From assembly GCF_000585255.1 (NCBI RefSeq), contig NZ_JANL01000039.1, positions 1 through 61,148 of the forward strand: DNA of 61,148 nt, in the 5' to 3' direction. A model generated the notes under the pieces. It had not been told where the DNA came from and searched no databases. It saw nothing but the letters and a program-made list of their open reading frames with translations. How positions within the stretch are numbered: the first letter of the stretch is position 1; every line of letters begins with the position of its first letter. Position numbers and translations under genes: made by a program. Positions 61,097 to 61,148 of the stretch are shown here, one piece after another. Source of the stretch: Alkalibacterium sp. AK22. GTDB lineage: Bacteria > Bacillota > Bacilli > Lactobacillales > Carnobacteriaceae_A.

Positions 61097-61148
61097 ATAA
61101 AAGTTGCTGCTAACACAGCGACGCCAAACGAAAGTGCTAGATCTTTGA

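Overview
The window looks like a chromosomal segment of a low-to-mid GC Gram-positive bacterium of the order Lactobacillales. The family Carnobacteriaceae and the alkaliphilic or halotolerant Alkalibacterium/Marinilactibacillus group fit best, but I cannot assign a genus from the sequence alone. The reasons are strong GGAGG-type ribosome binding sites, T-box leaders for Met and Ser, PepV, TraX and class D sortase proteins, an EntA-type immunity protein, a betaine uptake system, and very acidic secreted proteins (MetQ, OpuAC, DacA).

Layout. 1-0.2 kb: 51-bp tandem repeats. 0.2-5.3 kb: CPBP membrane protease, ABC exporter, trpS, acetyltransferase. 5.6-5.9 kb: orphan bacteriocin-immunity-like gene. 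6.3-15.1 kb: a complete aromatic amino acid block in two divergent operons, aroE-aroK-aroQ-tyrA on the minus strand and a PDT/BacA-like gene, DAHP synthase, aroB, aroA, aroC and chorismate mutase on the plus strand. A roughly 640-nt leader precedes the plus operon. It encodes a 31-aa peptide with the run Tyr-Tyr-Phe-Ser-Phe-Tyr, followed by a chain of mutually exclusive hairpins ending in an intrinsic terminator. 15.2-19.7 kb: SulP transporter, a hairpin-rich noncoding stretch, proBA. 20-23.3 kb: a GntR-controlled ABC operon. 23.3-29.7 kb: two paralogous MATE exporters flanking an ATP-grasp ligase and an atypical Mur ligase. 30-37.7 kb: PepV, TraX-like protein, M15 D,D-peptidase, Asp/Glu racemase, an unknown protein, pcp and a cation antiporter. 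37.7-42.3 kb: tandem Met T-boxes and metNIQ plus an M20 hydrolase. 42.5-45.5 kb: betaine ABC transporter. 45.7-49.3 kb: MerR regulator with its target, two small DUF proteins, yidD, thioredoxin-like protein, sortase. 49.5-57 kb: rocB, a VanRS-like two-component system, dacA, T-box-serS, msrA. 57-59.9 kb: a 5S rRNA gene and 24 tRNA genes under one rRNA-type promoter. 60.8 kb to the end: three tandem rRNA-type promoters, so an rRNA operon probably begins just beyond the window.

How the parts work together. The aro block supplies all seven shikimate steps plus the Tyr branch and perhaps the Phe branch, with transcription apparently coupled to Tyr/Phe-tRNA charging. Several genes concern the cell wall and its D-amino acids: the Mur-like ligase, ATP-grasp ligase, racemase, M15 peptidase, VanRS-like pair and DacA. 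Osmotic and ion stress is served by OpuA, ProBA and the antiporter. The most interesting element is the aro leader attenuator. Start codons were re-chosen from ribosome binding sites in many genes. All functional assignments rest on motifs read by eye; no database search was possible.
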